A stretch of DNA of 55,861 nucleotides, taken from CAZFMJ01 sp964520045 (lineage in GTDB: Bacteria > Elusimicrobiota > Elusimicrobia > Elusimicrobiales > CAZFMJ01). Within the stretch, counting starts at the first letter, position 1. The number at the start of each line of letters is the position of its first letter. Below the pieces are notes generated by a model. That model saw only the letters and a program-made list of their open reading frames with translations. It was not told the origin of the DNA and did no database searches. This document shows, piece after piece, positions 1 through 8,376 of this stretch. Both the position numbers and the translations under genes were made by a program. Location of the stretch: NCBI GenBank assembly GCA_964520045.1, contig CAZFMJ010000010.1:1-55861 (forward strand), written 5' to 3'.

Positions 1-686
1 CACCTCATTATATATAGGCTGAGGGGGGGGTTCTTCATGGTTTCAGATACCATTTGAATTCCCACTATTACCGCGTCCGGATTGGAAAGATACTGCATTA
101 GTTTCTGGCGCACCTCGGGTAAAGCCATGACTCCCCGCGCCCATTTATACGCATCCCTATCTGTTTTATACTGCTCATTCAACGCCATATATCTGTTCAT
201 TTTCGCGAAATCAGCGTCAATCTGCCTGACGATAGGATATTTCTGCCAATATTTCCCGCCTATATTCGAGAGGTAAGCCTGATATTTTCTCAACGCCGAA
301 TCGTGTTTGCGCAGGAAGGCAAGCTCCGACTCCGTAGTGGTCTTATCCGGCCGGGGCTGGCGGTAATCCGCGGAGTTTTTGCGGCTGCGGAGCGCAGAAG
401 CGGAGCCGTAGTATATTCCCGCTCCGGCATGTTTTCGCCCCGCATTTTTTTCAGAACCTATAATTGCGCCGTATTTATAGTTCATGGAATAACCGGTGTC
501 TATCAAATCGGGAGGGGCGGAGTCTGATTTTTTTATTTCCCCGCCGGACAAATTATCGCCGGGAATGCCTATATCGTCTATAGCCGGCTTCATCGACCAT
601 TTTACTATCAGCGCGGCAAGAATAAGGCAAACAGGCGCGATATACCACAATATTTTCCAAAATCTTTTCTTTGTTTCCTGGTCCAT
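1..686 (-). CDS. Membrane-anchored protein of unknown function, 3' part cut by window edge
   Basis: An open frame of about 228 codons runs on the minus strand from an ATG at 686 and leaves the window without a stop. The N terminus reads MDQETKKRFWK, then one hydrophobic segment (about residues 12-29, IAPVCLILAALIVKW) and a long polar, Lys/Tyr-rich region predicted to lie outside the membrane. I recognise no domain. It is the last visible gene of the minus-strand Lnt/Lgt-like operon, 60 nt after the previous stop. The start is uncertain. The frame stays open upstream, and a GGGAGG lies 5 nt before an in-frame CTG at 731, whereas the ATG at 686 has only a weak GGAA before it. Confidence 0.6.
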   Translation of the reverse strand, partial: MDQETKKRFWKILWYIAPVCLILAALIVKWSMKPAIDDIGIPGDNLSGGEIKKSDSAPPDLIDTGYSMNYKYGAIIGSEKNAGRKHAGAGIYYGSASALRSRKNSADYRQPRPDKTTTESELAFLRKHDSALRKYQAYLSNIGGKYWQKYPIVRQIDADFAKMNRYMALNEQYKTDRDAYKWARGVMALPEVRQKLMQYLSNPDAVIVGIQMVSETMKNPPLSLYIMR

Positions 687-746
687 TTTAGCGTTCCGCG
701 CTTTCCAGAATATCCGATAATAATATAACAGTAAAACCTCCCGGCG

Positions 747-1574
747 TCAATCCCTATGCGGAACCGGTTTCAGCCGGCTAACCAGAGCAAGCATGGCTTC
801 CGCCGTTTTTATGCCGGCCAGCACTACGGTCGAATCAAACATCGCCCCGAAAGATATGCCGTATGCAAGGCCGTAAGCGCGCTCCTGAACATGATATATC
901 CAGCAGTTGTTGGTAGTTCCCCATAAGTCGGCGAAAAAAACGCAGACCATGCCGGTAAAAAGAACGGCTGTGTCCCTTCGTCTTTGCTTACGGGAAGAAA
1001 AAAGCGTTATTGCCAGCAAAAGCGTCGTAAGGATTCCGGCCGGCGTAAGAATGCTTTTGGCGGAAAAGGAAATAAAGACGCAGGAAAACACGAAAATCCA
1101 CGCCCGGTACAGCCAATCGTTCAGGGAATTCTCCGCGAGCCTTGACGTGATTTTCACGGTTTGCCGCGAGAGCCGTTCTATCACCAGCGCTCCGATAAAC
1201 CATGCCGGAATTATCCATAAGGGCGGTTTTTCACCCGTATAATAAATCCAGAGGCCGGAACGAGTGCCCCATGCTTCCGCAATATATCCGTATACCGAGG
1301 CGGACAGAACAATAAAGCCGTCCCGCGCCGGCTCCGCGCCTACGGGAACAGTGCGCAGAGTAATGACCATTATGCACGCGAACAGAAGTATTTCGGATAT
1401 TACCTTTATAGCCGGGCCCCAGCCGGATGTCAGACTGAACAAAGTGGCCTTGTAAGCGCCCGCGACCAAATCAGGCCGGAGCAAAGCCAGCCCGGCAAAC
1501 AGCGCGCACAAGACGGCGAAATAAACGATTTCACTGCCTTTGCGGCGGCCTATCGGGTTTTCATCCTGTGCCAT
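747..1574 (-). CDS. Polytopic membrane protein of unknown function with an internal duplication
   Basis: The product has 275 residues with about seven hydrophobic segments. Two related motifs lie about 125 residues apart: AEAWGTRSGLWIYYTGE near residue 100 and FADLWGTTNNCWIYHVQE near residue 226. Both have the pattern (E/D)xWGTxxxxWIYxxxE, which suggests an ancient duplication of a half-unit of the membrane domain. The gene overlaps the 3' end of the Lgt-like gene upstream by 25 nt, so the two are probably translated together. I do not recognise the family with confidence; a distant resemblance to CruF-type carotenoid-associated membrane proteins is only an impression. Placement next to Lnt and Lgt-like genes suggests an envelope role (inference). 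Confidence 0.6.
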   Translation of the reverse strand: MAQDENPIGRRKGSEIVYFAVLCALFAGLALLRPDLVAGAYKATLFSLTSGWGPAIKVISEILLFACIMVITLRTVPVGAEPARDGFIVLSASVYGYIAEAWGTRSGLWIYYTGEKPPLWIIPAWFIGALVIERLSRQTVKITSRLAENSLNDWLYRAWIFVFSCVFISFSAKSILTPAGILTTLLLAITLFSSRKQRRRDTAVLFTGMVCVFFADLWGTTNNCWIYHVQERAYGLAYGISFGAMFDSTVVLAGIKTAEAMLALVSRLKPVPHRD

Positions 1575-2323
1575 AATATGCTCCCCGCCGACGCGCTTAG
1601 AATGGAAATAAACTGCGAGGTGCTAAGTCCGCATGCCGCAAAAATACCGGGATCTCCGCCTCTGGTAAAATCAATGAAAAACCGCATTACGGAATAGGCG
1701 AAGACCGTAAACGCAAAAACGCCCCCGGCCGGGGGCCGCAGGCGTTTGAGAAAAGCGAAATGCGCCGCGAAAAAAATAATACCGCTTCCCGCGGCTTCAT
1801 ACAACTGGGACGGATGCAAAGGCTGTCCGAGCAGAGCTTTGCGCACCGCGCATTGCGGATCGCCGAAGGCAATTCCCCACGGCAGGGCGGTGGGAAGTCC
1901 GTGGCAGCAGCCGTTTAGAAAACAGCCCATGCGCATAATGACTATCGCAAGCATAGCGGACAAAGCGACGGCGTCGGCGACCGGCCTGAATTCTATTTTT
2001 TTGAAGCGGCAGTATGAATAAACGAAGGCGGTCGTTATCCAAAAACTGCCCCAAAAAGAACCGCCGGGTATTCTTTTGTTTGCAATGAGGTAGCGCAGAT
2101 TATGCTCAAGACCGCCGTGATAAATAAAAACATAAAATGCCGCGGCGCCTCCTATCACGCTCGCGGCCATAAGCAGCATAAGCCCCCAAAAATCCTCAAG
2201 CGAAAGTTTCGTATACGGCCTTAGGCTCCTGAAATACAGGAAAGCCGCGAGACTGCTTAAACCCGCAAAGATAGGAGCCGTGTGGAATTCAAAACCTGCC
2301 GCCGAAAAAAGAATAGGCCTCAT
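1550..2323 (-). CDS. lgt: Prolipoprotein diacylglyceryl transferase (Lgt)-like membrane protein
   Basis: This 257-residue polytopic membrane protein has Lgt-family landmarks: IPGGSFWGSFW (about 85-95), RMGCFLNGCCHG (131-142) and PLHPSQLYE (168-176). Classical Lgt moves diacylglycerol from phosphatidylglycerol to the Cys of a prolipoprotein at the inner membrane. The sequence belongs to a divergent branch. The position of the E. coli His103 motif (FHGGL) appears to be occupied by FWGSF, and the signature Asn after Arg (E. coli N146) is Cys here. The gene overlaps lnt by 4 nt (ATGA), which ties it to lipoprotein maturation. Family membership is clear; whether it is the housekeeping Lgt is not, and the symbol is provisional. 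Confidence 0.75.
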   Translation of the reverse strand: MRPILFSAAGFEFHTAPIFAGLSSLAAFLYFRSLRPYTKLSLEDFWGLMLLMAASVIGGAAAFYVFIYHGGLEHNLRYLIANKRIPGGSFWGSFWITTAFVYSYCRFKKIEFRPVADAVALSAMLAIVIMRMGCFLNGCCHGLPTALPWGIAFGDPQCAVRKALLGQPLHPSQLYEAAGSGIIFFAAHFAFLKRLRPPAGGVFAFTVFAYSVMRFFIDFTRGGDPGIFAACGLSTSQFISILSASAGSILWHRMKTR

Positions 2324-3948
2324 GCGCCGTTTCTCCGTAAAATTTGTTTTATGAAGGAGCTTAAAATCAAAATGGACAGCGTTAAAACTCCGGACAGATT
2401 AAAGAAACGGCCGTGCCTGGAATAAAAGGTCCGGGAATCCATAAGCGCAATCTCTTCGGTCATAAATGAACGTTCTTTAACCCCGATACTGCCTGAGATG
2501 CGGCCGCAGGGATCTATCACGGCGCTTATTCCGGTATTGACCGCCCTTAAGAAAAATTTTCTGTTCTCGATAGCCCGCAGAGCGCTGAACATCAGGTGCT
2601 GGAGCGGGATCATCTCATATCCGAATCTCATTTCATTGGTGATATTTACAAGCACATCGGCGCCTTTTCTTGAAAATATCAGCGCCGCCGACGTGTCAAG
2701 GTCCTCATAGCATATTACCACGCCGGCTTTTGCGCCGTTCACATCTATAGGATCGGGTTCCTTTCCCGGAGAAAGCCTTACGGCGCCGGGTATTAGACGG
2801 TAAAGTTCCGGAAAATATTCTCCCAGAGGTATAAATTCGCCGAATGGGAACAAACGGCGTTTTTGTATCAGCCCCAATAACCGCTTGTCGGGACCGGCGG
2901 CATAAGCGATATTAAATCTGACTTTGCCGCCGCTATTCAAGACTTCCCCCGTGGATCCCATTATTATATTAATTTTTTCCGGGAAATCTTGGGTAAAGAT
3001 TTTTTTAAAATCGGCTCCGAAAACCGCGTTTTCGCCGGACGATGTCTTGCGTATTTCATACTGCACCGTCCGGCCGTAAACCGACTCCGGCCATATTATA
3101 AGGTCAGGAGCCGTTTTCCGCACGGCTTCGGCCGTTAAATTCCGGTATACCTCCAATCCCGCGCCGTCCACTTCCCCCAAGGCGGTTTTAACGTCCACCG
3201 ACCCCTGTATTATAGACGCTTTCAGCGAATGTCCGCGTTCAAGCCTATTTTTGACGTCCGCGTCTATTTGCCTCATCCTCGCTATGCCGTAACACTCGTT
3301 AATCAAAACCAAAACGCAAACCGCGGCGAAGACAGACGATGGGAAACGTATGGAGCCGGCCCTGAAACGGGAACGCTCCCAAAGCGCCTTTGCCAGCAGA
3401 TAAAGCGATGCGTTAAATCCAACCGTGAGCCAGACCATGCCGGCCGGTCCCGTAAGCTCAAGGCTCTGCACCGCGGGAAGATGAAAATACTGCGTATTTG
3501 CGAAATGAACCGGAAACAGTTTTGGAAAAAAATCCTCTATCGCCGCCATTGCCGGCATGGCGGTCCAGAAAAGAGCTGTTCTGCGGGTCCAACCCAAACG
3601 CCTGCTGAAATAAGCGCTTCCCGCCCGGCAGACCCCGCCGAATACGGCAAACATAAGGCCGTGATAGGCGCAAATAGCCGAAAACAGGACCAGCGCCGGC
3701 GCCAAAGAAATACCCATGAATTTTGAAAGCGGAGTAACAAGCCAGTAAATGCCCGCCGCCCATGCCGCCGCGCCGAAAAGCCATCCGTATAAAAAAGCTC
3801 CTTTCCATTCCCTCTTTTGGGTTATCCAGAAAAACGGCGCAAATACGAACCAGAACATCCAGCCGTAATTCCCGGGCCAGAAACAGACTCCGGCGGCGAT
3901 ACCGCTCAAAATGATCCCAGCAAGTTCAATGGCCGTCATCGGATTCAT
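2320..3948 (-). CDS. lnt: Apolipoprotein N-acyltransferase
   Basis: The product has 542 residues, with about six N-terminal membrane segments (1-220) followed by a periplasmic carbon-nitrogen hydrolase (nitrilase) domain and a C-terminal membrane segment. The catalytic triad is visible: Glu288 in DLIIWPES, Lys363 in IQKRRLFPFGEFIP and Cys413 in GVVICYEDLD. Lnt adds the third acyl chain to the N-terminal Cys of lipoproteins, the step that normally precedes sorting to the outer membrane, so it marks this organism as diderm. It starts 5 nt after the glycosyltransferase stop and overlaps the Lgt-like gene by 4 nt. Length and motif order are normal for the family. Confidence 0.93.
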   Translation of the reverse strand: MNPMTAIELAGIILSGIAAGVCFWPGNYGWMFWFVFAPFFWITQKREWKGAFLYGWLFGAAAWAAGIYWLVTPLSKFMGISLAPALVLFSAICAYHGLMFAVFGGVCRAGSAYFSRRLGWTRRTALFWTAMPAMAAIEDFFPKLFPVHFANTQYFHLPAVQSLELTGPAGMVWLTVGFNASLYLLAKALWERSRFRAGSIRFPSSVFAAVCVLVLINECYGIARMRQIDADVKNRLERGHSLKASIIQGSVDVKTALGEVDGAGLEVYRNLTAEAVRKTAPDLIIWPESVYGRTVQYEIRKTSSGENAVFGADFKKIFTQDFPEKINIIMGSTGEVLNSGGKVRFNIAYAAGPDKRLLGLIQKRRLFPFGEFIPLGEYFPELYRLIPGAVRLSPGKEPDPIDVNGAKAGVVICYEDLDTSAALIFSRKGADVLVNITNEMRFGYEMIPLQHLMFSALRAIENRKFFLRAVNTGISAVIDPCGRISGSIGVKERSFMTEEIALMDSRTFYSRHGRFFNLSGVLTLSILILSSFIKQILRRNGA

Positions 3949-3953
3949 GAATA

Positions 3954-5144
3954 TTATGAGTACTTTGTTTCGGATTCTACCGTAATGCGGCTACAGGTCT
4001 TAATACAATAGGTATACCCGCCCCATCGCATTCTGTTTGTAAAGGAGGATTTTATAAAGATAACCGCATATACCAGTTGGAGCAAAGGCGCGGCCAGCGC
4101 TGAAATAAACAGCAAATTTTCCGTAAATGACCGGCGTATATTCTTAAATCTGTCCCGGAAGTAATATCTTAGGATACAAAGCGTAATATATATGTGCAGC
4201 ATATCCATGCCAAGCAGAATGGCTAAAGGCTGCCATCTGTGATGATTTACGCTCCAAAATACCACATAAATTTTAAAAATGGTCAATAAGACTCCCATCC
4301 CCCAAATCTGCGGCGCATAGAACTTAAAATGAAGCATCCATCTGCCAAACATATCGAATAATCCGAGGTAATCGCATTCTTCCTCCGAAGTGGGAAGCTC
4401 TCGATATATAAACCTCACTTTCTTCCTAAATTTTTTGATCATCCTCGTCATAGATAAATCATCGTTGAGAGATTTTTCCCATGTATTTCCGATCCCGAAA
4501 TCATGAAAGTTTTTCCTTAAAACAGCGAATGAACCGCCCACTACGCATCCCAGCATATCCAGATATTGGATGCCCAGCGCGTCCCATACGCACCTGATAT
4601 TCTTGCAGATATTCCATCCCGACGGCAAAAAAAACAGAGGAGCCGTAGTCGCCCCTACGGCAGAGTCGGATAAGGGCGCTACCATATTCCGAAGCCAGGA
4701 GGAGGTGACTTTTACATCACAGGGAACAAAAACCAGCGCTTGCGTCTCATGGGAGATATTTTTGACTCCATGAAGCATATTCAGTATTTGTTCGCTGCAG
4801 CAGACGGGAACGGCATCGGACGATAAAATTCTGGTATTTACAGCAGGGAATATCCGCAGGATATCCTGAAGACGTTTATACGCTGGATCGTTTCGGGAGG
4901 GGACTATGAAAATAAATTCTGCCCGGGCCGGATAGTCCTGATGCACAATAGCGCCGATATTTTTGTCAAAATTCTCAGCAATTCCCTTGCATGGCACAAT
5001 GACGGAAACCGGAACGACCGGGAATGCATCATGGGTCAGAAAATCGCCGCGGACGCGGAAATAAAAGCGCATAACAACGATCAGCTGAATTATTCCGATT
5101 CCGAGACAGCAAAACGTCATTTCTCCGAAGGACGGGGTAGGCAT
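3954..5144 (-). CDS. Membrane glycosyltransferase, family 2 (ceramide glucosyltransferase/BcsA-like fold)
   Basis: The 396-residue protein has one N-terminal hydrophobic segment, a cytoplasmic GT2 domain and about three C-terminal membrane segments. The GT2 domain opens with VSVIVPCKG. It has an acidic motif in VPCDVKVTSSW, a GGSFAVLRK acceptor-loop segment, the LNDDLSM motif carrying the probable base, and a (Q/R)xxRW-like GRWML near residue 265. This arrangement matches processive or lipid-linked GT2 enzymes (GT21 type). The acceptor cannot be read from sequence; a glycolipid or envelope glycan is likely because the gene leads the Lnt/Lgt-like operon. A TTGATT-17-TAGCAT promoter ends 6 nt before the ATG and no Shine-Dalgarno is visible, so the mRNA may be leaderless. 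Confidence 0.82.
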   Translation of the reverse strand: MPTPSFGEMTFCCLGIGIIQLIVVMRFYFRVRGDFLTHDAFPVVPVSVIVPCKGIAENFDKNIGAIVHQDYPARAEFIFIVPSRNDPAYKRLQDILRIFPAVNTRILSSDAVPVCCSEQILNMLHGVKNISHETQALVFVPCDVKVTSSWLRNMVAPLSDSAVGATTAPLFFLPSGWNICKNIRCVWDALGIQYLDMLGCVVGGSFAVLRKNFHDFGIGNTWEKSLNDDLSMTRMIKKFRKKVRFIYRELPTSEEECDYLGLFDMFGRWMLHFKFYAPQIWGMGVLLTIFKIYVVFWSVNHHRWQPLAILLGMDMLHIYITLCILRYYFRDRFKNIRRSFTENLLFISALAAPLLQLVYAVIFIKSSFTNRMRWGGYTYCIKTCSRITVESETKYS

Positions 5145-5150
5145 GTTTTT

Positions 5151-5179
5151 ATGCTACTTTTTATCAGTTCTTTAATCAA
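5151..5179 (-). promoter_or_regulatory. Predicted promoter of the GT2-lnt-lgt operon, leaderless spacing
   Basis: On the minus strand TTGATT (5179-5174) and TAGCAT (5156-5151) are separated by 17 nt. Only 6 nt separate the -10 hexamer from the ATG at 5144, which places the likely transcription start at or next to the start codon. Confidence 0.5.
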
Positions 5180-5273
5180 GAACGGAGTATATCGGGGCAT
5201 TCATTTCAAGCGCGGAGCGGATTTATTATAGCAAAAGGAGGATGCGCGTCAGGGCGCGTCTCACAAGATAAAC

Positions 5274-5303
5274 TTGACAAAAGGCCGAAACTAATACTAA
5301 AAT
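5274..5303 (+). promoter_or_regulatory. Sigma-70-type promoter of the Rrf2-hcp operon
   Basis: A perfect TTGACA (5274-5279) and TAAAAT (5298-5303) are separated by 18 nt, upstream of the Rrf2 start at 5324. The -10 hexamer lies inside the palindrome at 5294-5308. An AAGGAA Shine-Dalgarno sits at 5313-5318. Confidence 0.75.
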
Positions 5304-5308
5304 AGTAT
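5294..5308. promoter_or_regulatory. Palindromic operator candidate overlapping the -10 box
   Basis: ATACTA-AAA-TAGTAT is a perfect inverted repeat with 6-nt arms and a 3-nt centre. It overlaps the -10 hexamer and ends 16 nt before the Rrf2 start codon. The position suits an autorepressor site for the Rrf2 protein encoded just downstream; the assignment is inference. Confidence 0.55.
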
Positions 5309-5323
5309 CAGTAAGGAAATGCC

Positions 5324-5740
5324 ATGAAACTGCTGACAAAAAACACAGACTATGCCGTCCGTGCTTTAATAACGATGGCGCAAAACAAAGGCAGGATATC
5401 GGCAGCGGAAATATCCGAAAGACAGGATATCCCGTATCCCTTTTTGCGAAGGATATTGAAAACGCTCGCCGACGACAAACTTATCCGGGCAAAAGAGGGA
5501 GCGGGCGGAGGAGTCATCCTTTCCGCCGAGCCCGGCAATATTAGATTATCCGATGTCATAAAGATATTCCAGGGTGATATACGGCTTTCGGAATGTATGT
5601 TCCGAAAAACCATTTGCGCCAACCGCCCAAAATGCGCTTTGCGCGCTGAACTGCTCAGGGTATCCGGCATGGTTGATGATGAATTCGGCAGACTGACAAT
5701 AGAAAAATTAGCCAAAAAAACAGGAGGGATAAAAAAATGA
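5324..5740 (+). CDS. Rrf2-family Fe-S transcriptional regulator
   Basis: The 138-residue protein begins with the Rrf2 winged-helix hallmark (MKLLTKNTDYAVRALI), continues with a recognition region (AAEISERQDIPYPFLRRIL) and a glycine-rich wing (KEGAGGGVIL). Three C-terminal cysteines, Cys91, Cys98 and Cys104 (CX6CX5C), match the cluster-binding loop of IscR and NsrR relatives, so it probably senses Fe-S status, nitric oxide or redox state. It overlaps hcp by 4 nt and therefore most likely controls hcp and itself through the palindrome at 5294-5308. The spacing of the first two cysteines is one residue longer than in E. coli IscR (CX5CX5C). Family assignment is firm; the signal is inferred from hcp. 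Confidence 0.9.
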   Translation: MKLLTKNTDYAVRALITMAQNKGRISAAEISERQDIPYPFLRRILKTLADDKLIRAKEGAGGGVILSAEPGNIRLSDVIKIFQGDIRLSECMFRKTICANRPKCALRAELLRVSGMVDDEFGRLTIEKLAKKTGGIKK

Positions 5741-7371
5741 GCATGTTTTGTTATCAGTGCCAGGAAACGGCAAAAAATACCGCTTGCACGGTAAAAGGCG
5801 TATGCGGCAAAACCGAAGCGGTCTCAAATCTCCACGACCTGCTTATCTATGTTCTGCGGGGAATGGCGTTTTATGCGGAAAAAAAGGGGGGGAAACCTGA
5901 CGGCAAATACGGCGTCTTTATTTGCGAAGCTTTATTTTCAACAATAACGAACGCCAATTTTGACGATGAAAGGATAGCCGGCCTTATCAGAAAGGCGCTT
6001 GTTTTACGCGATGAGCTTAAACAAAAAGCGGGCGAAGTTTCATCTAACCCGCCTGACTGCGCCCTATGGCGGGCGGATACGATCGGGGAATTCGCGGAAA
6101 AAGCCAAAAGCGCCGGCATTTTGAGCTACAGCGCAAATGAGGACATAAGGTCGCTGAAATCTCTCGTGCTTTATGGAATCAAAGGAATTGCCGCCTATGC
6201 AAAACATGCCGCGGTTCTGGGGAAATATAATGACGAGATATTTTCTTTCCTCATAAAAGCATTGACGGCGATCGGGAAAGACCTGACTGCGGATGAATTG
6301 ACGGCGCTTGTTCTTGAAACCGGAGCGGCTGCCGTTAAAACAATGGCTCTGCTTGACGAAGCCAATACCGCGGCTTACGGCAATCCCGAAATAACAAAGG
6401 TGAATATAGGCGTAAGAAAAAATCCGGGGATACTCATCTCCGGCCATGATCTAAAAGACATGGAAGAACTCCTGAAGCAGTCGGAAAGCTCTGATATCGA
6501 CATCTATACGCATTGCGAAATGCTTCCGGCTAATTATTACCCGGCGTTCAGAAAATATAGGCATCTCGCCGGAAATTACGGGGGTTCATGGTGGCATCAA
6601 AACCAGGAGTTTGAATCGTTTAACGGTCCGATCCTGATGACCACCAACTGCATTATTCCGGTTAAAGATTCCTACAAGGACAGGATTTTTACCACCGGCA
6701 TGGCGGGATATCCGGGAGTGCCCCATATAGAAGATGGGAAAAATTCCGGACCCAAGAATTTTTCCGGCCTCATAGCCCTTGCCAAAAAATGTCCTTCTCC
6801 GAAAGAAATAGAAACAGGGGAGATCACCGGAGGATTCGCCCATGCGCAGACGCTGGCGCTTGCCGGTAAAATAATAGACGCGGTTAAGTCGGGAGCTATA
6901 AAACATTTCGTGGTCATGGCGGGATGCGACGGACGGCATCCTTCAAGAAAGTATTTTACCGAAACCGCCGAAAGCCTGCCTAAAGACACTGTCATACTTA
7001 CGGCCGGATGCGCAAAATACCGGTATAATAAGCTTAATCTGGGGGATATCAACGGCATTCCCCGCGTTCTTGACGCAGGCCAGTGCAATGATTCCTATTC
7101 ACTCGCCGTCATAGCCTTAAAGCTCAAAGAGGCTTTCGGCATGGACGACATCAATAAGCTTCCTATTTCATTTGATATCGCATGGTATGAACAGAAAGCG
7201 GCGGCAGTACTGCTCGCTTTGCTTTATCTGGGATTTAAAGGGATCAAACTCGGGCCTACTTTGCCGGCATTTTTGTCTCCGAATGTGGCGGATGTGCTCG
7301 TAAGAAAATTCGGCATCAGCCGTACCGGCTCCGCAGCCGATGACGTCAAAGAACTGACGGCCGCGCGATAG
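5737..7371 (+). CDS. hcp: Hybrid cluster protein (hydroxylamine reductase / NO reductase)
   Basis: This is full length for the family at 544 residues. Cys5, Cys8, Cys17 and Cys23 (CX2CX8CX5C) bind the N-terminal Fe-S cubane, as in Desulfovibrio Hcp. Hybrid-cluster ligands lie in THCEMLPANYYP, LMTTNCIIP, VMAGCDGRHPSRKYF, LTAGCAKYRYNKL and AGQCNDSYS. Hcp reduces nitric oxide or hydroxylamine in the cytoplasm of anaerobes and has been linked to protein S-nitrosylation in E. coli. GGAGGG at 5723-5728 favours the ATG at 5737 over the one at 5743, although most homologues begin MFC. No hcr reductase gene follows, so the electron donor is encoded elsewhere. Confidence 0.95.
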   Translation: MSMFCYQCQETAKNTACTVKGVCGKTEAVSNLHDLLIYVLRGMAFYAEKKGGKPDGKYGVFICEALFSTITNANFDDERIAGLIRKALVLRDELKQKAGEVSSNPPDCALWRADTIGEFAEKAKSAGILSYSANEDIRSLKSLVLYGIKGIAAYAKHAAVLGKYNDEIFSFLIKALTAIGKDLTADELTALVLETGAAAVKTMALLDEANTAAYGNPEITKVNIGVRKNPGILISGHDLKDMEELLKQSESSDIDIYTHCEMLPANYYPAFRKYRHLAGNYGGSWWHQNQEFESFNGPILMTTNCIIPVKDSYKDRIFTTGMAGYPGVPHIEDGKNSGPKNFSGLIALAKKCPSPKEIETGEITGGFAHAQTLALAGKIIDAVKSGAIKHFVVMAGCDGRHPSRKYFTETAESLPKDTVILTAGCAKYRYNKLNLGDINGIPRVLDAGQCNDSYSLAVIALKLKEAFGMDDINKLPISFDIAWYEQKAAAVLLALLYLGFKGIKLGPTLPAFLSPNVADVLVRKFGISRTGSAADDVKELTAAR

Positions 7372-7410
7372 GGATTGATTAAGGGGCGATAATTTTCACC
7401 GGCAGTATAC

Positions 7411-8268
7411 CTACAGGAACCCGTCGCAGGGGATGATGGAAGAGTCGTTGTAGTAGGTTTTTACTTTGGGCGCGTTGGCATCAAACAGATGCGACCGGCG
7501 GTTTATCAGCCACCCGTGCAGGCACCACTGCCCCGCGCATTTTGCATCATTGGCGGACAGCTCATAAAAAAACTCTCCGCAGTCCCGCATAGCGCTGATA
7601 TTGGGCGACGTCAGGCCTCCCGGCTGTAAAGCCGATACGCAATTAAAGACAAAACCTTTGTTTTCAGGCATCCGGGCAAATTTTTTGCATAACTGGCAGG
7701 GGCCGCCGTCCAGGTCGTAATATGAAACAATCGGCAAAAGCGCCGTCTTTTCGTATTTCTCAAGCAAATCCATAAATTCCTGCGCCACAAAGCTTCCGGA
7801 AGAATGCGCCGCTATAATAACGCGGGACGGATTGAGTTTAGGTATGATTTCAAGCAGAAGCTTCGTATTAGCCTTCAGCTTTTCTTTGTCCTGATAATAC
7901 ACGCCGGCGGGACCGGATACGGCCGCCATCATATTCCAGCCGCGGGCGCCGGCAAGGGCGGAAACCCAGTTTTTAACGCCGGGACCGTCAGCCCCGTATC
8001 CGCCGTAACCGATAAAAAGCGTGCCGCCGGTTTGGGAAGCGGAATACCACATCCCTCCGCTTTCAACTTCCATCCAATCCATAAACCGACGGATATTGCG
8101 CGGATCCGGCATGATAGGCACGGGTATTTTCATATCGCCGTCCGCAATGACATCCAGCACGGAAGTGTTTTTAGAATTTTGATCGTCAAAAAAAGCGTCT
8201 TTCGCCTGAACAGAAACCGCGCTCAACTTAAACAGTAAAATTAATGATGCAATAAATAACTTTTCCAT
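7411..8268 (-). CDS. Secreted alpha/beta-hydrolase-like protein
   Basis: The 285-residue product has a signal peptide (about residues 1-22, ending VQA). A probable oxyanion-side segment GTLFIGYGGYG is followed by VIIAAHSSGSFVAQEF, which fits a nucleophile elbow of the form xHSxGS, about 75 residues later. Several cysteines in the C-terminal half (CQLC, CAGQWC) suggest disulfides outside the cytoplasm. The fold suggests a lipase or esterase; the substrate is unknown and I recognise no named family. The gene is convergent with hcp (39-nt gap) and divergent from the papain-like protease, so the two secreted hydrolases share one upstream region of 108 nt. Confidence 0.55.
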   Translation of the reverse strand: MEKLFIASLILLFKLSAVSVQAKDAFFDDQNSKNTSVLDVIADGDMKIPVPIMPDPRNIRRFMDWMEVESGGMWYSASQTGGTLFIGYGGYGADGPGVKNWVSALAGARGWNMMAAVSGPAGVYYQDKEKLKANTKLLLEIIPKLNPSRVIIAAHSSGSFVAQEFMDLLEKYEKTALLPIVSYYDLDGGPCQLCKKFARMPENKGFVFNCVSALQPGGLTSPNISAMRDCGEFFYELSANDAKCAGQWCLHGWLINRRSHLFDANAPKVKTYYNDSSIIPCDGFL

Positions 8269-8376
8269 TGTTGTGTTGCACCCTGAACTACCTAACTATA
8301 CAAAATTTATCAAAAAATGCGATAATATACCAGCGCGAGAGAGAACAAAACCAAAGGCGCAAAACGGGGGAAATTC

